From NCBI RefSeq assembly GCF_029945805.1, contig NZ_JAQSDH010000044.1:62001-126000 (forward strand): a stretch of 64,000 bases of DNA. The letters are read 5' to 3'. Numbering within the stretch: position 1 is the stretch's first letter; the number at the start of each line of letters is the position of its first letter. This DNA is from Flavobacterium sp. GTDB taxonomy: Bacteria > Bacteroidota > Bacteroidia > Flavobacteriales > Flavobacteriaceae. The notes under the pieces were generated by a model that saw nothing but the letters and a program-made list of their open reading frames with translations, was not told the DNA's origin and searched no databases. Positions 17,128 to 26,789 of the stretch are shown in pieces. The translations under genes and the position numbers were made by a program.

Positions 17128-17509
17128 ATCTTAGAATTTCGTCAAAACTGGGTTTGAAGTAATTTGGGCCTTTTAATACTTTACCATCTTCGCGGTAAAT
17201 TGGTTTTCCATCGTGGTCGAGTTTGCTCATGTTAGAGCGTTGTATTTCGTCAAATACTTCTTCTATTTTGTGTTGTAAGCCGTGTTCTAAAATAGTTCCA
17301 CACAAAATATATAACATATCGCCAAGCGCATCAGCTATTTCAATCAGGTCATCATTTTGAACTGCTTCTAAATATTCTTCATTTTCCTCTTTCATTAAAT
17401 TGTAACGAAGCATATTTTTTTGTTCGCCTAAATCCCCTTTCATTTCAGGGCTAACACCAAGACCAAAAGCGGTGTGAAATTCTTTAACTGAGATAATTTG
17501 CTTTTGCAT
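17126..17509 (-). CDS. MazG-like nucleotide pyrophosphohydrolase
   Basis: 127 residues, all-alpha. The metal-binding signature of the MazG/HisE/dUTPase-like superfamily is present: EENEEYLEA near 41-49 and EIADALGDMLYI near 57-68 (E-x-x-E then E-x-x-D). Such enzymes hydrolyse nucleoside triphosphates to monophosphates, often cleaning up abnormal nucleotides; the exact substrate here is unknown. Single gene with its own terminator. Confidence 0.85.
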   Translation of the reverse strand: MQKQIISVKEFHTAFGLGVSPEMKGDLGEQKNMLRYNLMKEENEEYLEAVQNDDLIEIADALGDMLYILCGTILEHGLQHKIEEVFDEIQRSNMSKLDHDGKPIYREDGKVLKGPNYFKPSFDEILR

Positions 17510-17587
17510 AGTTTCTAAAATTTATTGTTGATGCAAATTACAACTTTCCAATACATTTGAGTAAATTTGTTGAAAATTTTGAAATAA

Positions 17588-17776
17588 ATGTTCACAACTG
17601 GTCAATGGATTTTTGCTGCACTCTTTTTTGTGGCATTCGTTATCGCTACTTACTTTGCCTACGGAAAAGACAAGGCGCTTCACCAAAAGGTTTATAAAGG
17701 AAGTTATAAAATCTTACTAGGATTTATACTTTTTATTGTTTTACTGTTTGTAATTAAGATTACGATGAAACATTAG
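17588..17776 (+). CDS. Small two-helix membrane protein
   Basis: 62 residues with two predicted transmembrane helices (about 7-25 and 41-59) joined by a basic loop (YGKDKALHQKVYKG). ATG start with little upstream space; divergent from the MazG-like gene. Proteins of this size and shape are common hypotheticals in flavobacteria. Function unknown. Confidence 0.68.
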   Translation: MFTTGQWIFAALFFVAFVIATYFAYGKDKALHQKVYKGSYKILLGFILFIVLLFVIKITMKH

Positions 17777-17841
17777 TTCAATAGGCGGTCAGAATAAGTT
17801 CCTTGTTTACTACTACTTTTTTTCTTATCCCTGATCCCTGA

Positions 17842-19452
17842 TTACTTTCCTTTTAAAAGATTTACACTAACGGTAGCCAAATCGGAATTTGGGAATTTGG
17901 TGAATACTTTGTCATCCGAAAATAATCCAGCTTCTGCAGCTATTTTGTGTAAAACGTCAATCTCTACAATATACTGATCGGAAAAACCGTGTGTGGCATC
18001 ATAGGCGGTGGCTGCTGTTCGTCCAATATTAGCGGCAGTTAATTCGGGTGCGATGGTGTGAAGTTCGATTAATAACAATCCAAATTTCTCTACGAATGGC
18101 GCCCATTTATTAAGATGTTCCAATAAATTGTCTTCTACTTCAGCCGTATTGATTCTTTGTCCGCGATGGGCAAATGCGCCAGAGGACGTGCTAATTCTGT
18201 TGGGTGTTCTTTTAGTTGGTGTTTCCCAAATTCTATTATGATCCAGAAAGGTTCGAACATTCAACAATTCCTTTAAATCGATATTATAATCTTCCCGAAG
18301 AGTTTCAGCTAATAATTGCGGTCGTCCAATATCGCCCCAAATAACTTTTGCCCAAATGTCTGCCTTGATTAAATTGGCACGAGTGACTTTGATAGCAGCT
18401 TCATTATAATCGACACCTACCAAAAACAACGGATGTTCATCAAGCATTTTGCCTCGGATGGTTTGCCTTTCAATCACATCAAAAATATGTTCTAAAAAAG
18501 CGCCATTTCCACAACCCATATCCAATATTCCGATGGGCTGTTCCGCTATTGGACGACTGAACAATTCTATTATGATTTGGTCTACAATCTTAAAATATTC
18601 GGCATGCGCTCCGCCACTACCCCAAACATTCATTTCTCGATCAACGTGTTGCTCTTCTTCGTGTTCTCCAATATTTCTCAATATAGAAGCGTTGCCAAAA
18701 AGCAAATCATCCATTTTTCTAAGTGTAGGAATATACGAAACCGTAACTCCATAAGCAGCGGCTCTTTTAGCATAAAACAAACCTGTTTCGGTGAATTGAA
18801 AGTTATCATTTTTCTTTGTAAACCAATTCAGATGGGTAAGAAAATCTAGTATAGCCTTAAAACATTCTGGCTGTTTGTGAAATTCTTCCGGACGAAACGA
18901 CGTTTCCATAAAGTATTTATGAAACATTCCAGTCATTCCCAACATTACAACAGTTGGTCCAACCAAAACACCTTCAATATGGTATAAAACTTGTTCCTGA
19001 ATCGTTCTGATTTTCTCATCATCTGAAAATTGAATTCCGAAATTTGATTTGTATTTGGAGAACAATTTGTTCAGGATTTCGAAAGGTTCTACTTCAAATT
19101 TTCTTGGATGATAATGCTCTGACAATTGCATAAGGCTGTAAACATCTTCATAAAGTGCAATCAATAAAAAAGCGGTTTCACTTTTATCGGTTACTGAAAA
19201 AAATATTTCATCGTTGCAATTGTCACTATTTTGCAGAAGCCAACCTTGTGAACAAAGAACTCTAAGCGCTACGTTTAGATACCCTTCATTGGCCTTAAAT
19301 TTTTCCGTAAGTTCTTTTAGAGATGCGTTCTTGTGTTGCAGTATATAATCTAAAACACCAGTTTTATGCAACGAATAGGCTGCTGGAACCGTTACAATTC
19401 CGTCTAAATGCCTGAATAAAATACCGCGAAGTTCACTTTTTGTCTTCATCAA
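17842..19452 (-). CDS. Large class I SAM-dependent methyltransferase
   Basis: 536 residues. Residues about 1-90 look like a winged-helix dimerisation region of O-methyltransferases (LDGIVTVPAAYSLHKTGVLD), and a second similar region follows at about 150-240. The catalytic domain has the SAM loop ILDMGCGNGAFLEHIF near 307 and acidic VGVDYN after strand 2, then a long insertion with RTFLDHNRIW. The layout recalls AprA/CurA-type pathway methyltransferases, but no biosynthetic genes are adjacent, so the substrate is open. Standing alone on the minus strand. Confidence 0.78.
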   Translation of the reverse strand: MMKTKSELRGILFRHLDGIVTVPAAYSLHKTGVLDYILQHKNASLKELTEKFKANEGYLNVALRVLCSQGWLLQNSDNCNDEIFFSVTDKSETAFLLIALYEDVYSLMQLSEHYHPRKFEVEPFEILNKLFSKYKSNFGIQFSDDEKIRTIQEQVLYHIEGVLVGPTVVMLGMTGMFHKYFMETSFRPEEFHKQPECFKAILDFLTHLNWFTKKNDNFQFTETGLFYAKRAAAYGVTVSYIPTLRKMDDLLFGNASILRNIGEHEEEQHVDREMNVWGSGGAHAEYFKIVDQIIIELFSRPIAEQPIGILDMGCGNGAFLEHIFDVIERQTIRGKMLDEHPLFLVGVDYNEAAIKVTRANLIKADIWAKVIWGDIGRPQLLAETLREDYNIDLKELLNVRTFLDHNRIWETPTKRTPNRISTSSGAFAHRGQRINTAEVEDNLLEHLNKWAPFVEKFGLLLIELHTIAPELTAANIGRTAATAYDATHGFSDQYIVEIDVLHKIAAEAGLFSDDKVFTKFPNSDLATVSVNLLKGK

Positions 19453-19533
19453 TTAAAATTTGATTACTTACAAATATAATCAAATTTACTATGCTTAAAT
19501 TCATAACTTTGTGACAACTTAAATACTGCCTCA

Positions 19534-20646
19534 ATGAGAATTTTAAAATATATTATCCTGCTTCTTATACTTGCTTTTGTCGGTATTACAGTCTATGTAG
19601 CTACTCAAAGAGGTGATTTTGAAATTCAAAAAAGTGGTATTATTAACACTACTAGAAGTACTGTTTTTGAATATGTCAATGATTATAAAAACTGGGAAAC
19701 TTTTGGTTCTTGGATGCAAAAAGACAGCGGTGTTAAATTTAATTACCCCTCTAAAACGATGGGCGCTGGAGCAAGATTGTCTTGGACAAACAACTCAGAG
19801 GCTGGAGCTATTAATACTGTTTTTGTAAAAGAAAACGACAGCATTGCGCAAAGAGTAAACTACAGCGGAAGTTCTGCCACTATTTCTTGGAGTTTTAAAG
19901 ATACCGTTGGTGGAACTAAAGTCACAGTATTTAGCAAAGGTAAAATGGATTTGATGACAAAAATTACTTCGTTTTTCAAAGGTGGTATCACTTCCATTGT
20001 GGGTGATGTTTATGAAAAAAGCTTACGTAATCTCAATAAAACACTCAAATACGAAATAACGAACTACTCCATTAAGGTGAATGGAATTGTGCAAAGACCA
20101 TCAGAATTTTGTCTGAAGCAAACGGTTACTTGTCCTATCAAGAGTGTTTCGAAGAATGTTAAAATTATAATGCCGAGAATGGTTCATTTTTTCAATAAAA
20201 ACAAAATAGCTATGGCCGGAAAACCATTTGTAATGTATGATCGATATGATGTTGCAAATGATATTGCTACAATTTCGGTTTGTATTTCGGTTGCACAACA
20301 AATTAATATTTCCGTCGGAAGTGATGTTTCGTCAGATGAGATTATTGGTTTTACTTGTTTGAAAACCACTTTGACCGGAGATTATTCACATAGTAAAGAA
20401 GCTTGGGCAAAAGCGGAGAAGTATATTGTTGATAATGGTTTTAAACAGAATTTTGCCGGAAGCTATAGCGAAGTATATGTGAAGACAATTGACGATGTAA
20501 AGCAACCTTCTCAGTGGATTACTGAAATTTATATTCCCGTTTTTCCAAAAGTTATTGCATTGCCAAAACCTTTTCCTACAGCAGTTTCGACAGCCGCAAC
20601 TCAAACTCCAAAATCTGCCGTTACCACTCCAACAGATGAGCCCTAA
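19534..20646 (+). CDS. SRPBCC-domain membrane-anchored protein with GyrI-like C-terminus
   Basis: 370 residues: a transmembrane anchor (3-24), an SRPBCC/polyketide-cyclase-like domain (about 30-175: STVFEYVNDYKNWETFGSW) and a second domain (about 185-345) resembling the GyrI-like/effector-binding fold (GDYSHSKEAWAKAEKYI ... SEVYVKTIDD). The tail is Pro/Thr/Ala-rich. Such two-domain proteins bind small hydrophobic ligands. It directly precedes the ECF sigma operon (57-bp gap) but need not belong to it. Confidence 0.75.
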   Translation: MRILKYIILLLILAFVGITVYVATQRGDFEIQKSGIINTTRSTVFEYVNDYKNWETFGSWMQKDSGVKFNYPSKTMGAGARLSWTNNSEAGAINTVFVKENDSIAQRVNYSGSSATISWSFKDTVGGTKVTVFSKGKMDLMTKITSFFKGGITSIVGDVYEKSLRNLNKTLKYEITNYSIKVNGIVQRPSEFCLKQTVTCPIKSVSKNVKIIMPRMVHFFNKNKIAMAGKPFVMYDRYDVANDIATISVCISVAQQINISVGSDVSSDEIIGFTCLKTTLTGDYSHSKEAWAKAEKYIVDNGFKQNFAGSYSEVYVKTIDDVKQPSQWITEIYIPVFPKVIALPKPFPTAVSTAATQTPKSAVTTPTDEP

Positions 20647-20703
20647 GTTGAGCATCCTTTAAACCTTTTACTGTATCTTTATTCCAATAGTAAAATTTTC
20701 ACT

Positions 20704-21246
20704 TTGCAAGACGAAAAGGATTTCATTCGGGAGTTATTAGATACGAAGACGCAGAATGTTGCGTTTCAAAAACTCCTGCGAGATTATCAGCGTCCGTTGT
20801 ACAATCAAATTCGAAATATCGTTTTAAATCATGATGATGCCGATGATGTGTTGCAAAATACGTTTGTCAAAGTGTTTAAGCATCTAAAAAATTTCAAAGG
20901 TGACAGTAAATTATTTTCCTGGATGTACCGTATCGCAACCAATGAAGCCATCACATTCATTAATCAGAAATCTAAAAGAAATGGAACAACGAGTGAAGCG
21001 ATGCAGACCAAAATTGTGGAAAATTTAAAAGCAGATGACTATTTTGATGGAAGCGAAATTCATATTAAATTACAAAAAGCAGTTGTACTACTTCCCGAAA
21101 AACAGCAATTGGTTTTTAAAATGAGGTATTACGAAGAAATAAAATACGAAGATATGTCGGAGATTTTAGGAACATCTGTAGGTGCGCTTAAAGCATCGTA
21201 CCATCATGCTGTGAAAAAAATTGAAGATTATATGAAAAGGAATTAA
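20704..21246 (+). CDS. ECF-type RNA polymerase sigma factor
   Basis: 180 residues. Region 2 (RDYQRPLYNQIRNIVLNHDD to FSWMYRIATNEAITFI) and region 4 (LPEKQQLVFKMRYYEEIKYE, then a helix-turn-helix ending GALKASYHHAVKKIE) are complete; no region 1 or 3, as in ECF factors. The likely start is TTG at 20704 (LQDEKDF; relatives begin MQDEK). First gene of an operon with a membrane protein and a periplasmic protein that probably control it. Confidence 0.9.
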   Translation: MQDEKDFIRELLDTKTQNVAFQKLLRDYQRPLYNQIRNIVLNHDDADDVLQNTFVKVFKHLKNFKGDSKLFSWMYRIATNEAITFINQKSKRNGTTSEAMQTKIVENLKADDYFDGSEIHIKLQKAVVLLPEKQQLVFKMRYYEEIKYEDMSEILGTSVGALKASYHHAVKKIEDYMKRN

Positions 21247-21271
21247 ACCTTTCTAAAATTAAGACGTCAAA

Positions 21272-21691
21272 ATGAACATGAAAGAATTTAAATTAGAAAA
21301 CGAACCCAAAATCACTTCAGGATTTACTAGTCCAGATGGCTACTTTGATTTGTTATCAGAACAAGTTTTAGCACGAATAACTTCTGATAAAGAAGTGAAA
21401 GTTATGTCACTTTTAAAATCAAGAAAACGTTCGTATTATGCTATAGCAGCAGTTGTTATTATGTTATTATCAATTCCAATATACACTAGATTGGCAACAA
21501 ATACAACTAGTATTGAGTCCGCAGCTTTAGACAATTATCTTGCTTATCATTCGATTTCTGAAGACCTAATTTTAGATTTATTAGATCAAGATGATATAGA
21601 TAAATTGGCGATAGAAATTACTCTCGATGATGCTACCCTTGAAGATGCATTAAAATCAAATTCAAATTTAGAAGAATACATAATAAACTAA
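21272..21691 (+). CDS. Putative anti-sigma membrane protein
   Basis: 139 residues with a single transmembrane helix (YYAIAAVVIMLLSIPIYTRL, about 54-73), a short cytoplasmic N-terminal part (FTSPDGYFDLL) and an acidic outer part. It lies 25 bases after the ECF sigma gene and 4 bases before a periplasmic protein gene, which is the usual place for an anti-sigma factor. It lacks a recognisable zinc anti-sigma motif (HxxxCxxC), so the role rests on context. Confidence 0.7.
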   Translation: MNMKEFKLENEPKITSGFTSPDGYFDLLSEQVLARITSDKEVKVMSLLKSRKRSYYAIAAVVIMLLSIPIYTRLATNTTSIESAALDNYLAYHSISEDLILDLLDQDDIDKLAIEITLDDATLEDALKSNSNLEEYIIN

Positions 21692-21695
21692 AAAC

Positions 21696-22157
21696 ATGAA
21701 AATCAAACAATTACTTCCGTTACTTATTCTTTTTATTTCTGTGAACGCTATTGCCCAAGATGGTTCGTTAATAAGAAAAAAAAGAGAGCAAATTAAGTCT
21801 TTAAAAGTCGCATTTATTACCAGTGAATTACAATTTACACCAGACGAAGCAAGCAAATTCTGGCCTTTATACAATGCTTATGAAGCCAAGCAAAAGGAAA
21901 TTAAAAAAGATAAGATTAAAGGGTATATGAATCGCATGGATAATGATTCGTTTGACAAATTATCCGAAAAAGAAGCAACCGTACTGCTAACCCAAATGGA
22001 AACTAATGAAGAAGAATTATATTTGGCTCGAAAAAAATTTGTTACAAGTCTCACAAGTGTTATTTCTCCAATAAAGATCCTTAAACTCAAAAAAACCGAG
22101 GAAAATTTTAATAAAAAGTTATTGCAACAATATCGAGATAAAACGAAAAATAGATAA
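21696..22157 (+). CDS. Periplasmic sensor-like protein of the ECF sigma operon
   Basis: 153 residues with a signal peptide (1-20, ending AIAQ) and a helical mature part: ITSELQFTPDEASKFWPLYN and later long charged helices. It resembles the Spy/CpxP-like proteins that flavobacterial annotations call sensors of ECF sigma factors. Four bases after the putative anti-sigma gene. Likely detects envelope stress, by analogy. Confidence 0.72.
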   Translation: MKIKQLLPLLILFISVNAIAQDGSLIRKKREQIKSLKVAFITSELQFTPDEASKFWPLYNAYEAKQKEIKKDKIKGYMNRMDNDSFDKLSEKEATVLLTQMETNEEELYLARKKFVTSLTSVISPIKILKLKKTEENFNKKLLQQYRDKTKNR

Positions 22158-22161
22158 TTTT

Positions 22162-22189
22162 AAGAGAGCAACTAGCGCTCTTATTTTTT
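22162..22189. terminator. Terminator between convergent genes
   Basis: AAGAGAGC and GCGCTCTT (one mismatch) around AACTA, followed by TTATTTTTT. Its right side overlaps the end of the minus-strand gene at 22181. Confidence 0.75.
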
Positions 22190-23233
22190 GAATTCAATTT
22201 TGACCATTTTATCTTTTCCGGCAGCAATCGCGGTATTCTGATTAAGGAAGCGAATAGTATAAAGGGTTGCATCGGTATGCAATTGTTTCCATGAATTTCC
22301 GCCGTTAGCTGAGTAATATAATCCCGAAGCTCCAACCGAAACTAATTGTTTTCCACCTGATTTTGGCACAAATTGAATACAAGAAGTGTAACCAAAGGCG
22401 GCGTTATCAGCAATAAGTTTCCATGTTTTTCCACCATCATAGGTAATAGCTTTATTTTTAGAATTTTGGTTTGGAACATCATAATTCCCGCCCGCTATCA
22501 CTCCGATTTGCTCATTGTAAAAATCGACTGTAAAGATTCCAGTCATAGCCTGTCCATTGATAATTGGTGTGTCAAAAACTTGCCACGTAGTACCTTTGTC
22601 TGCCGAATAGAAAACTCTAGATTTCTTTCCGCCTGAAACGAACCATGTTTTGTTTCCTTTAATACAGATATTAGTATTACTTGCGGCAAATGCTGTTTCA
22701 CCATCAACAAATCTTGGCAAATTATCACAAGCTGTTTTATTCCATGTTTTTCCAGCATCGCGCGTTATTAAAATTGAAAAACAGTCTTGCGTTGGATCTC
22801 CAAGAGCAATTCCTTCTTTCTCGTTCCAGAAGTTCATGCTGTCATAAAAAGCTTTTTCATTGTTTTCGGTGTATACTTTTTCAAAGGCAATGGATGATTT
22901 GTTGACTTTAAAAATATAGGCAGGATTTCCAATATTAGCGACGAATAGGGATTTCGAATTCTGTCCAATCGATCTAAATTCGATTTTATCATCTGATGGA
23001 TAGATTGTTTTTTGCAGATTCGTGAGCGTCTTTAAATCATAATATCCAATTCTACTCCTATCGCCAGCGTACCAAATTTTATCCTCATCAACCAAAATGG
23101 CTCTGATACTGATTTTATCATTTAAGAGGGTGTCAACAGCAACCGATTTAAAAACATCTGATGAACTAGATGAAGTTGATTTACATCCGATACAAAGAAC
23201 AAAAACAGCGAGACTCAAAACTATATTTTTCAT
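22181..23233 (-). CDS. Lipoprotein with BNR/YCF48-like propeller
   Basis: 350 residues. Lipoprotein signal with lipobox LCIGC (C17) followed by Ser-rich linker. At least four Asp-box motifs (TRDAGKTW, SADKGTTW, TYDGGKTW, SANGGNSW) mark a beta-propeller of the sortilin/YCF48/BNR type. Homologues are often mis-called oxidoreductase; no cofactor motif is visible. Surface or periplasmic, function unknown. Confidence 0.82.
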   Translation of the reverse strand: MKNIVLSLAVFVLCIGCKSTSSSSSDVFKSVAVDTLLNDKISIRAILVDEDKIWYAGDRSRIGYYDLKTLTNLQKTIYPSDDKIEFRSIGQNSKSLFVANIGNPAYIFKVNKSSIAFEKVYTENNEKAFYDSMNFWNEKEGIALGDPTQDCFSILITRDAGKTWNKTACDNLPRFVDGETAFAASNTNICIKGNKTWFVSGGKKSRVFYSADKGTTWQVFDTPIINGQAMTGIFTVDFYNEQIGVIAGGNYDVPNQNSKNKAITYDGGKTWKLIADNAAFGYTSCIQFVPKSGGKQLVSVGASGLYYSANGGNSWKQLHTDATLYTIRFLNQNTAIAAGKDKMVKIEFKK

Positions 23234-23312
23234 GGGAAATAGTTAGATTGATAGCGAAGATACGAATTTCAGTCGAGTTAAGATTTGGTTAAGACCTATT
23301 TAAAAAAAGTTG

Positions 23313-23328
23313 TGGCACAGTAATTGGT
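23313..23328 (+). promoter_or_regulatory. Possible sigma-54 promoter
   Basis: TGGCAC (23313-23318), five bases, then TTGGT, matching the -24/-12 pattern TGGCAC-N5-TTGC apart from one base. It lies 43 bases before the ATG at 23371. No TAnnTTTG box was seen between them. Confidence 0.5.
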
Positions 23329-23370
23329 TAGTCTTGAAAAAAAGAAGTTCCATTATTAAAAACTATACTT

Positions 23371-24555
23371 ATGAAAACTAAAATTTTTACCCTTGCAATA
23401 GTTGCATTATGGAGTGTTACAGGTGTTTTCGCTCAAGACAGAACTACGGTAACAGCAACAAATTCAGACATCAGCGATAATTTAGATTTGCGTGCTGTTG
23501 CATCAATCTTTGGAGATTCACAAGACTTAAACGATTTTGAACAGAGGTTAAATGACCCAAAAGCCCAAATTTCTAATTTAGATTTGAACGGTGATAATCA
23601 AGTAGATTATTTGAGAGTAATTGAAAGTGTTGAAGGTAATGCGCATTTGATCATAATTCAATCCGTTTTAGGTCGAGAAAATTTTCAGGATATTGCAACT
23701 ATCGAGGTGGAAAGAGACAGGAATAACCAAGTTCAGGTTCAGGTTGTAGGCGATGTTTATATGTATGGTACTAATTATATATATGAGCCGGTATATTCTT
23801 ATGCACCGCCAATCTACACTTCTTTTTGGGTAGGTAATTATCGTCCTTATTCTTCTTCTTGGTATTGGGGTTATTATCCAGCTTACTACTCATTTTGGGC
23901 TCCATATCCAATATATACATATCATAATCACATTCATGTACACATAAATTCACATCATCATTATAACTATGTGAATAGCAGAAGAAATACAGTAGTTTAT
24001 AATAATTATTACGCTAGTAGACGACAAAATAGTTATGAAAGACAATATCCGAATCGCACATTTACTCAAAGAAATCAGGGTTATACCAACAGACAAGAAT
24101 TGACTAACAGCAGAACTACAAGAATAAATTCAAGAAATCAAGGTATTACTACTAGAGGTGGAAGCGCTTCTAGTGCGACAAGTTCGACACGTGCAATAAC
24201 AACACAAAATGGATCAAGAACGCAAACTAGTTCAACTCCAAGAAGTGTATCGGTTCAAAATGGTTCAAGAGATAATATGTCTCAGTCCACCCCCAGAAAT
24301 GTTGCGACACCTAGAAACGTTGAAACTCCTAGAGCGCAAAGTACCCCCAGAAATGTTGCGACACCGAGAAACGTTGAAACGCCTAGATCGCAAAGCACTC
24401 CAAGAACACATGTAAATACGAGATCAAATGAAAGTCAAAGAGCTTATGAAAGTCCGAGAGCACAAACACAAAGAAGTTCGAGTTCTTATCAAGAGCCTCA
24501 ACCAAGTGCAAGTTCTTCAAGAAGCGAGGGAATTTCAAATGGAGGAAGAAGATAG
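23371..24555 (+). CDS. Secreted protein with Tyr/His/Trp-rich middle and disordered tail
   Basis: 394 residues. Signal peptide (1-21, ending VFAQ); N-terminal globular part (25-125) with a Ca-binding-like DLNGDNQVDY loop; a stretch rich in Tyr, Trp, Pro and His (about 130-205, including HNHIHVHI); and a disordered Ser/Thr/Arg/Gln tail. In the tail an 18-residue unit (STPRNVATPRNVETPRAQ) is duplicated, encoded by a 54-bp tandem repeat at about 24291-24398. The middle could bind metal or sit at the envelope. A possible sigma-54 promoter precedes it. Function unknown. Confidence 0.75.
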   Translation: MKTKIFTLAIVALWSVTGVFAQDRTTVTATNSDISDNLDLRAVASIFGDSQDLNDFEQRLNDPKAQISNLDLNGDNQVDYLRVIESVEGNAHLIIIQSVLGRENFQDIATIEVERDRNNQVQVQVVGDVYMYGTNYIYEPVYSYAPPIYTSFWVGNYRPYSSSWYWGYYPAYYSFWAPYPIYTYHNHIHVHINSHHHYNYVNSRRNTVVYNNYYASRRQNSYERQYPNRTFTQRNQGYTNRQELTNSRTTRINSRNQGITTRGGSASSATSSTRAITTQNGSRTQTSSTPRSVSVQNGSRDNMSQSTPRNVATPRNVETPRAQSTPRNVATPRNVETPRSQSTPRTHVNTRSNESQRAYESPRAQTQRSSSSYQEPQPSASSSRSEGISNGGRR

Positions 24556-24593
24556 TTAAGAGGGGAAAATTTATAGTTTAGATTGTTGAGAAG

Positions 24594-24622
24594 AAGCACT
24601 GCATTTATGTAGTGCTTTTTTT
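24594..24622 (+). terminator. Terminator
   Basis: AAGCACT (24594-24600) and AGTGCTT (24611-24617) with GCA/TGT extending the stem, followed by T5. Confidence 0.85.
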
Positions 24623-24675
24623 ATTCCATTCACCAAAATTATCAACGTAAAAAACTATTTGATTTAAAAATATAC

Positions 24676-24683
24676 TACATTTG
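24676..24683 (+). promoter_or_regulatory. -7 promoter box TACATTTG of kup
   Basis: Perfect TAnnTTTG 21 bases before the ATG; an upstream TTTG is present but closer than the usual 19-base spacing. Confidence 0.6.
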
Positions 24684-24704
24684 TGACCGTTTTAACAATT
24701 TTTT

Positions 24705-26669
24705 ATGAGTGCTCATACTAATCAACTTCATAGCAAACTTAGTGTTGCAGGACTACTTATCGCGTTAGGAATTATTTATGGAGATATAGGAACTTCTCCA
24801 TTATATGTGATGAAAGCCATAATCGGATTGAATCATGTTATCAACAAAGATATTATTCTGGGTGGATTGTCGTGTATTTTCTGGACACTGACATTACAAA
24901 CTACTATAAAATATGTTATCATTACACTTAGTGCGGACAATCATGGTGAAGGCGGTATTTTTGCTTTATATGCCCTAGTAAAACGCACCAAAATCCAATG
25001 GCTTATCGTTCCCGCAATTATTGGAGGAAGTGCGCTTTTGGCGGATGGAATCATTACTCCTCCAATATCCGTTTCATCAGCGATAGAAGGTATTAGAACA
25101 TTTTATCCAAGTATCAATACGGTACCAATCGTTATTGGAATATTGTTTGTTCTGTTTACCATACAGCAATTCGGATCAAAATTAGTAGGAAAGTTTTTTG
25201 CCCCTATGATGATTATTTGGTTTACAATGCTTGGCGTTCTAGGAATAATCCAAATTGTTTCCAATCTTGAGGTATTCCACGCACTTAATCCTTATTATGC
25301 CTATCATTTATTAAAAATTCATCCTGACGGATTTTATGTTTTAGGTTTTGTATTCTTATGTACAACTGGTGCCGAAGCTTTATATTCAGATATGGGTCAC
25401 TGTGGAAGAAAGAATATCAGAATAAGTTGGATTTTTGTTAAAACAGCATTAGTCTTAAACTATTTTGGACAAGGAGCTTACTTGATAAAACATCAAGGTG
25501 ATACCTTAATGAATTTGGGAGGAAAAAATGCCAATCCATTCTATTTAATAATGGAAAGTTGGTTTCAGCCTATCGGAATTGTAATTGCTACAATGGCAGC
25601 AGTAATAGCATCTCAAGCCTTAATCAGCGGATCGTTTACATTGATAAATGAAGCCATGCGTTTGAATTTTTGGCCTAAAGTTAAAATTAAATATCCTACT
25701 GATTTAAAAGGTCAATTATACATTCCATCTATCAACTGGTTATTGTTTATAGGTTGTGTCGGTATTGTACTCCACTTCGAAGAATCTGGAAATATGGAAG
25801 CCGCTTATGGTTTAGCAATTATACTTTGTATGATTATGACCACCATTTTATTGAATTTTTATCTAATAATGAAACGATTTTCCATTTTTGTAATAATACC
25901 CATAATTACGCTCTATTTAAGCATTGAAATAAGCTTCTTAATAGCTAATATAGATAAATTTTCTCACGGTGGTTACGTAACTTTAATCATTGCTTGTATC
26001 TTAATTTCCATAATGACAGTATGGTTCTTAGCTAAAAAAATCAGCAAGACATATACTAAAATAGTGAAGATTGACAAGTATAAAAAAGTACTTGCCGAAC
26101 TAAGCGTAGATTTATCCATACCAAAATATGCTACACATTTGATATACATGACCAACTCAAACCGAGCGGATGAGATTGAAGAAAAGGTAATGTATTCAAT
26201 CTTGCAGAAACGACCAAAACGAGCGGATATGTATTGGTTTGTTCACGTAAATGTCTTGAGCGAGCCATACAAAAGAGAATACCGAGTAACGGAAGTGATC
26301 AAGGATGATTTGTATCGAGTGGATTTCAATTTAGGATTTAGAGAACCTACCAAAATCAACTTGATGTTTAAAGAAGTAATTAGAGATATGGTTCAAAATG
26401 GTGAAGTTGACGTCACAAGTCGCTACGAATCATTGAATAAGAACAATATTATCGGAGATTTCAAATTTGTACTCTCTGAGAAATTTCTATCAAACGATAG
26501 TGATTTGACTTTCTTTGAAAAGATCGTAATGAACAGCTATTTCTTATTAAAAAAACTAAGCTTATCCGAAGAAAAAGGATTTGGCTTAGATAGTAGTTCC
26601 GTAAAAGTGGAACAATTTCCGATGGTACTTCATGCGCCAGAGAAATTTGAAATGTTCCGCATCCGATAA
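24705..26669 (+). CDS. kup: KUP-type potassium uptake protein
   Basis: Proton-coupled potassium importer of the inner membrane, 654 residues, usual length. The N-terminal signature ALGIIYGDIGTSPLYVMKA (about 20-38) is intact, followed by about twelve transmembrane helices to residue ~440 and a cytoplasmic tail with mixed alpha/beta sequence. EALYSDMGHCG (about 223-233) is the conserved region shared by the family. Monocistronic. Confidence 0.96.
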   Translation: MSAHTNQLHSKLSVAGLLIALGIIYGDIGTSPLYVMKAIIGLNHVINKDIILGGLSCIFWTLTLQTTIKYVIITLSADNHGEGGIFALYALVKRTKIQWLIVPAIIGGSALLADGIITPPISVSSAIEGIRTFYPSINTVPIVIGILFVLFTIQQFGSKLVGKFFAPMMIIWFTMLGVLGIIQIVSNLEVFHALNPYYAYHLLKIHPDGFYVLGFVFLCTTGAEALYSDMGHCGRKNIRISWIFVKTALVLNYFGQGAYLIKHQGDTLMNLGGKNANPFYLIMESWFQPIGIVIATMAAVIASQALISGSFTLINEAMRLNFWPKVKIKYPTDLKGQLYIPSINWLLFIGCVGIVLHFEESGNMEAAYGLAIILCMIMTTILLNFYLIMKRFSIFVIIPIITLYLSIEISFLIANIDKFSHGGYVTLIIACILISIMTVWFLAKKISKTYTKIVKIDKYKKVLAELSVDLSIPKYATHLIYMTNSNRADEIEEKVMYSILQKRPKRADMYWFVHVNVLSEPYKREYRVTEVIKDDLYRVDFNLGFREPTKINLMFKEVIRDMVQNGEVDVTSRYESLNKNNIIGDFKFVLSEKFLSNDSDLTFFEKIVMNSYFLLKKLSLSEEKGFGLDSSSVKVEQFPMVLHAPEKFEMFRIR

Positions 26670-26789
26670 AAAACCATCAACTATATAAAAACAGTTAACT
26701 TCTGCCGTATTAAATCCATTGGGGTACTACTATTCTAGTGTTTGTTTTTTTAAACTGAAAAAATAACAAATAGGATAATAAAAAAGCAA

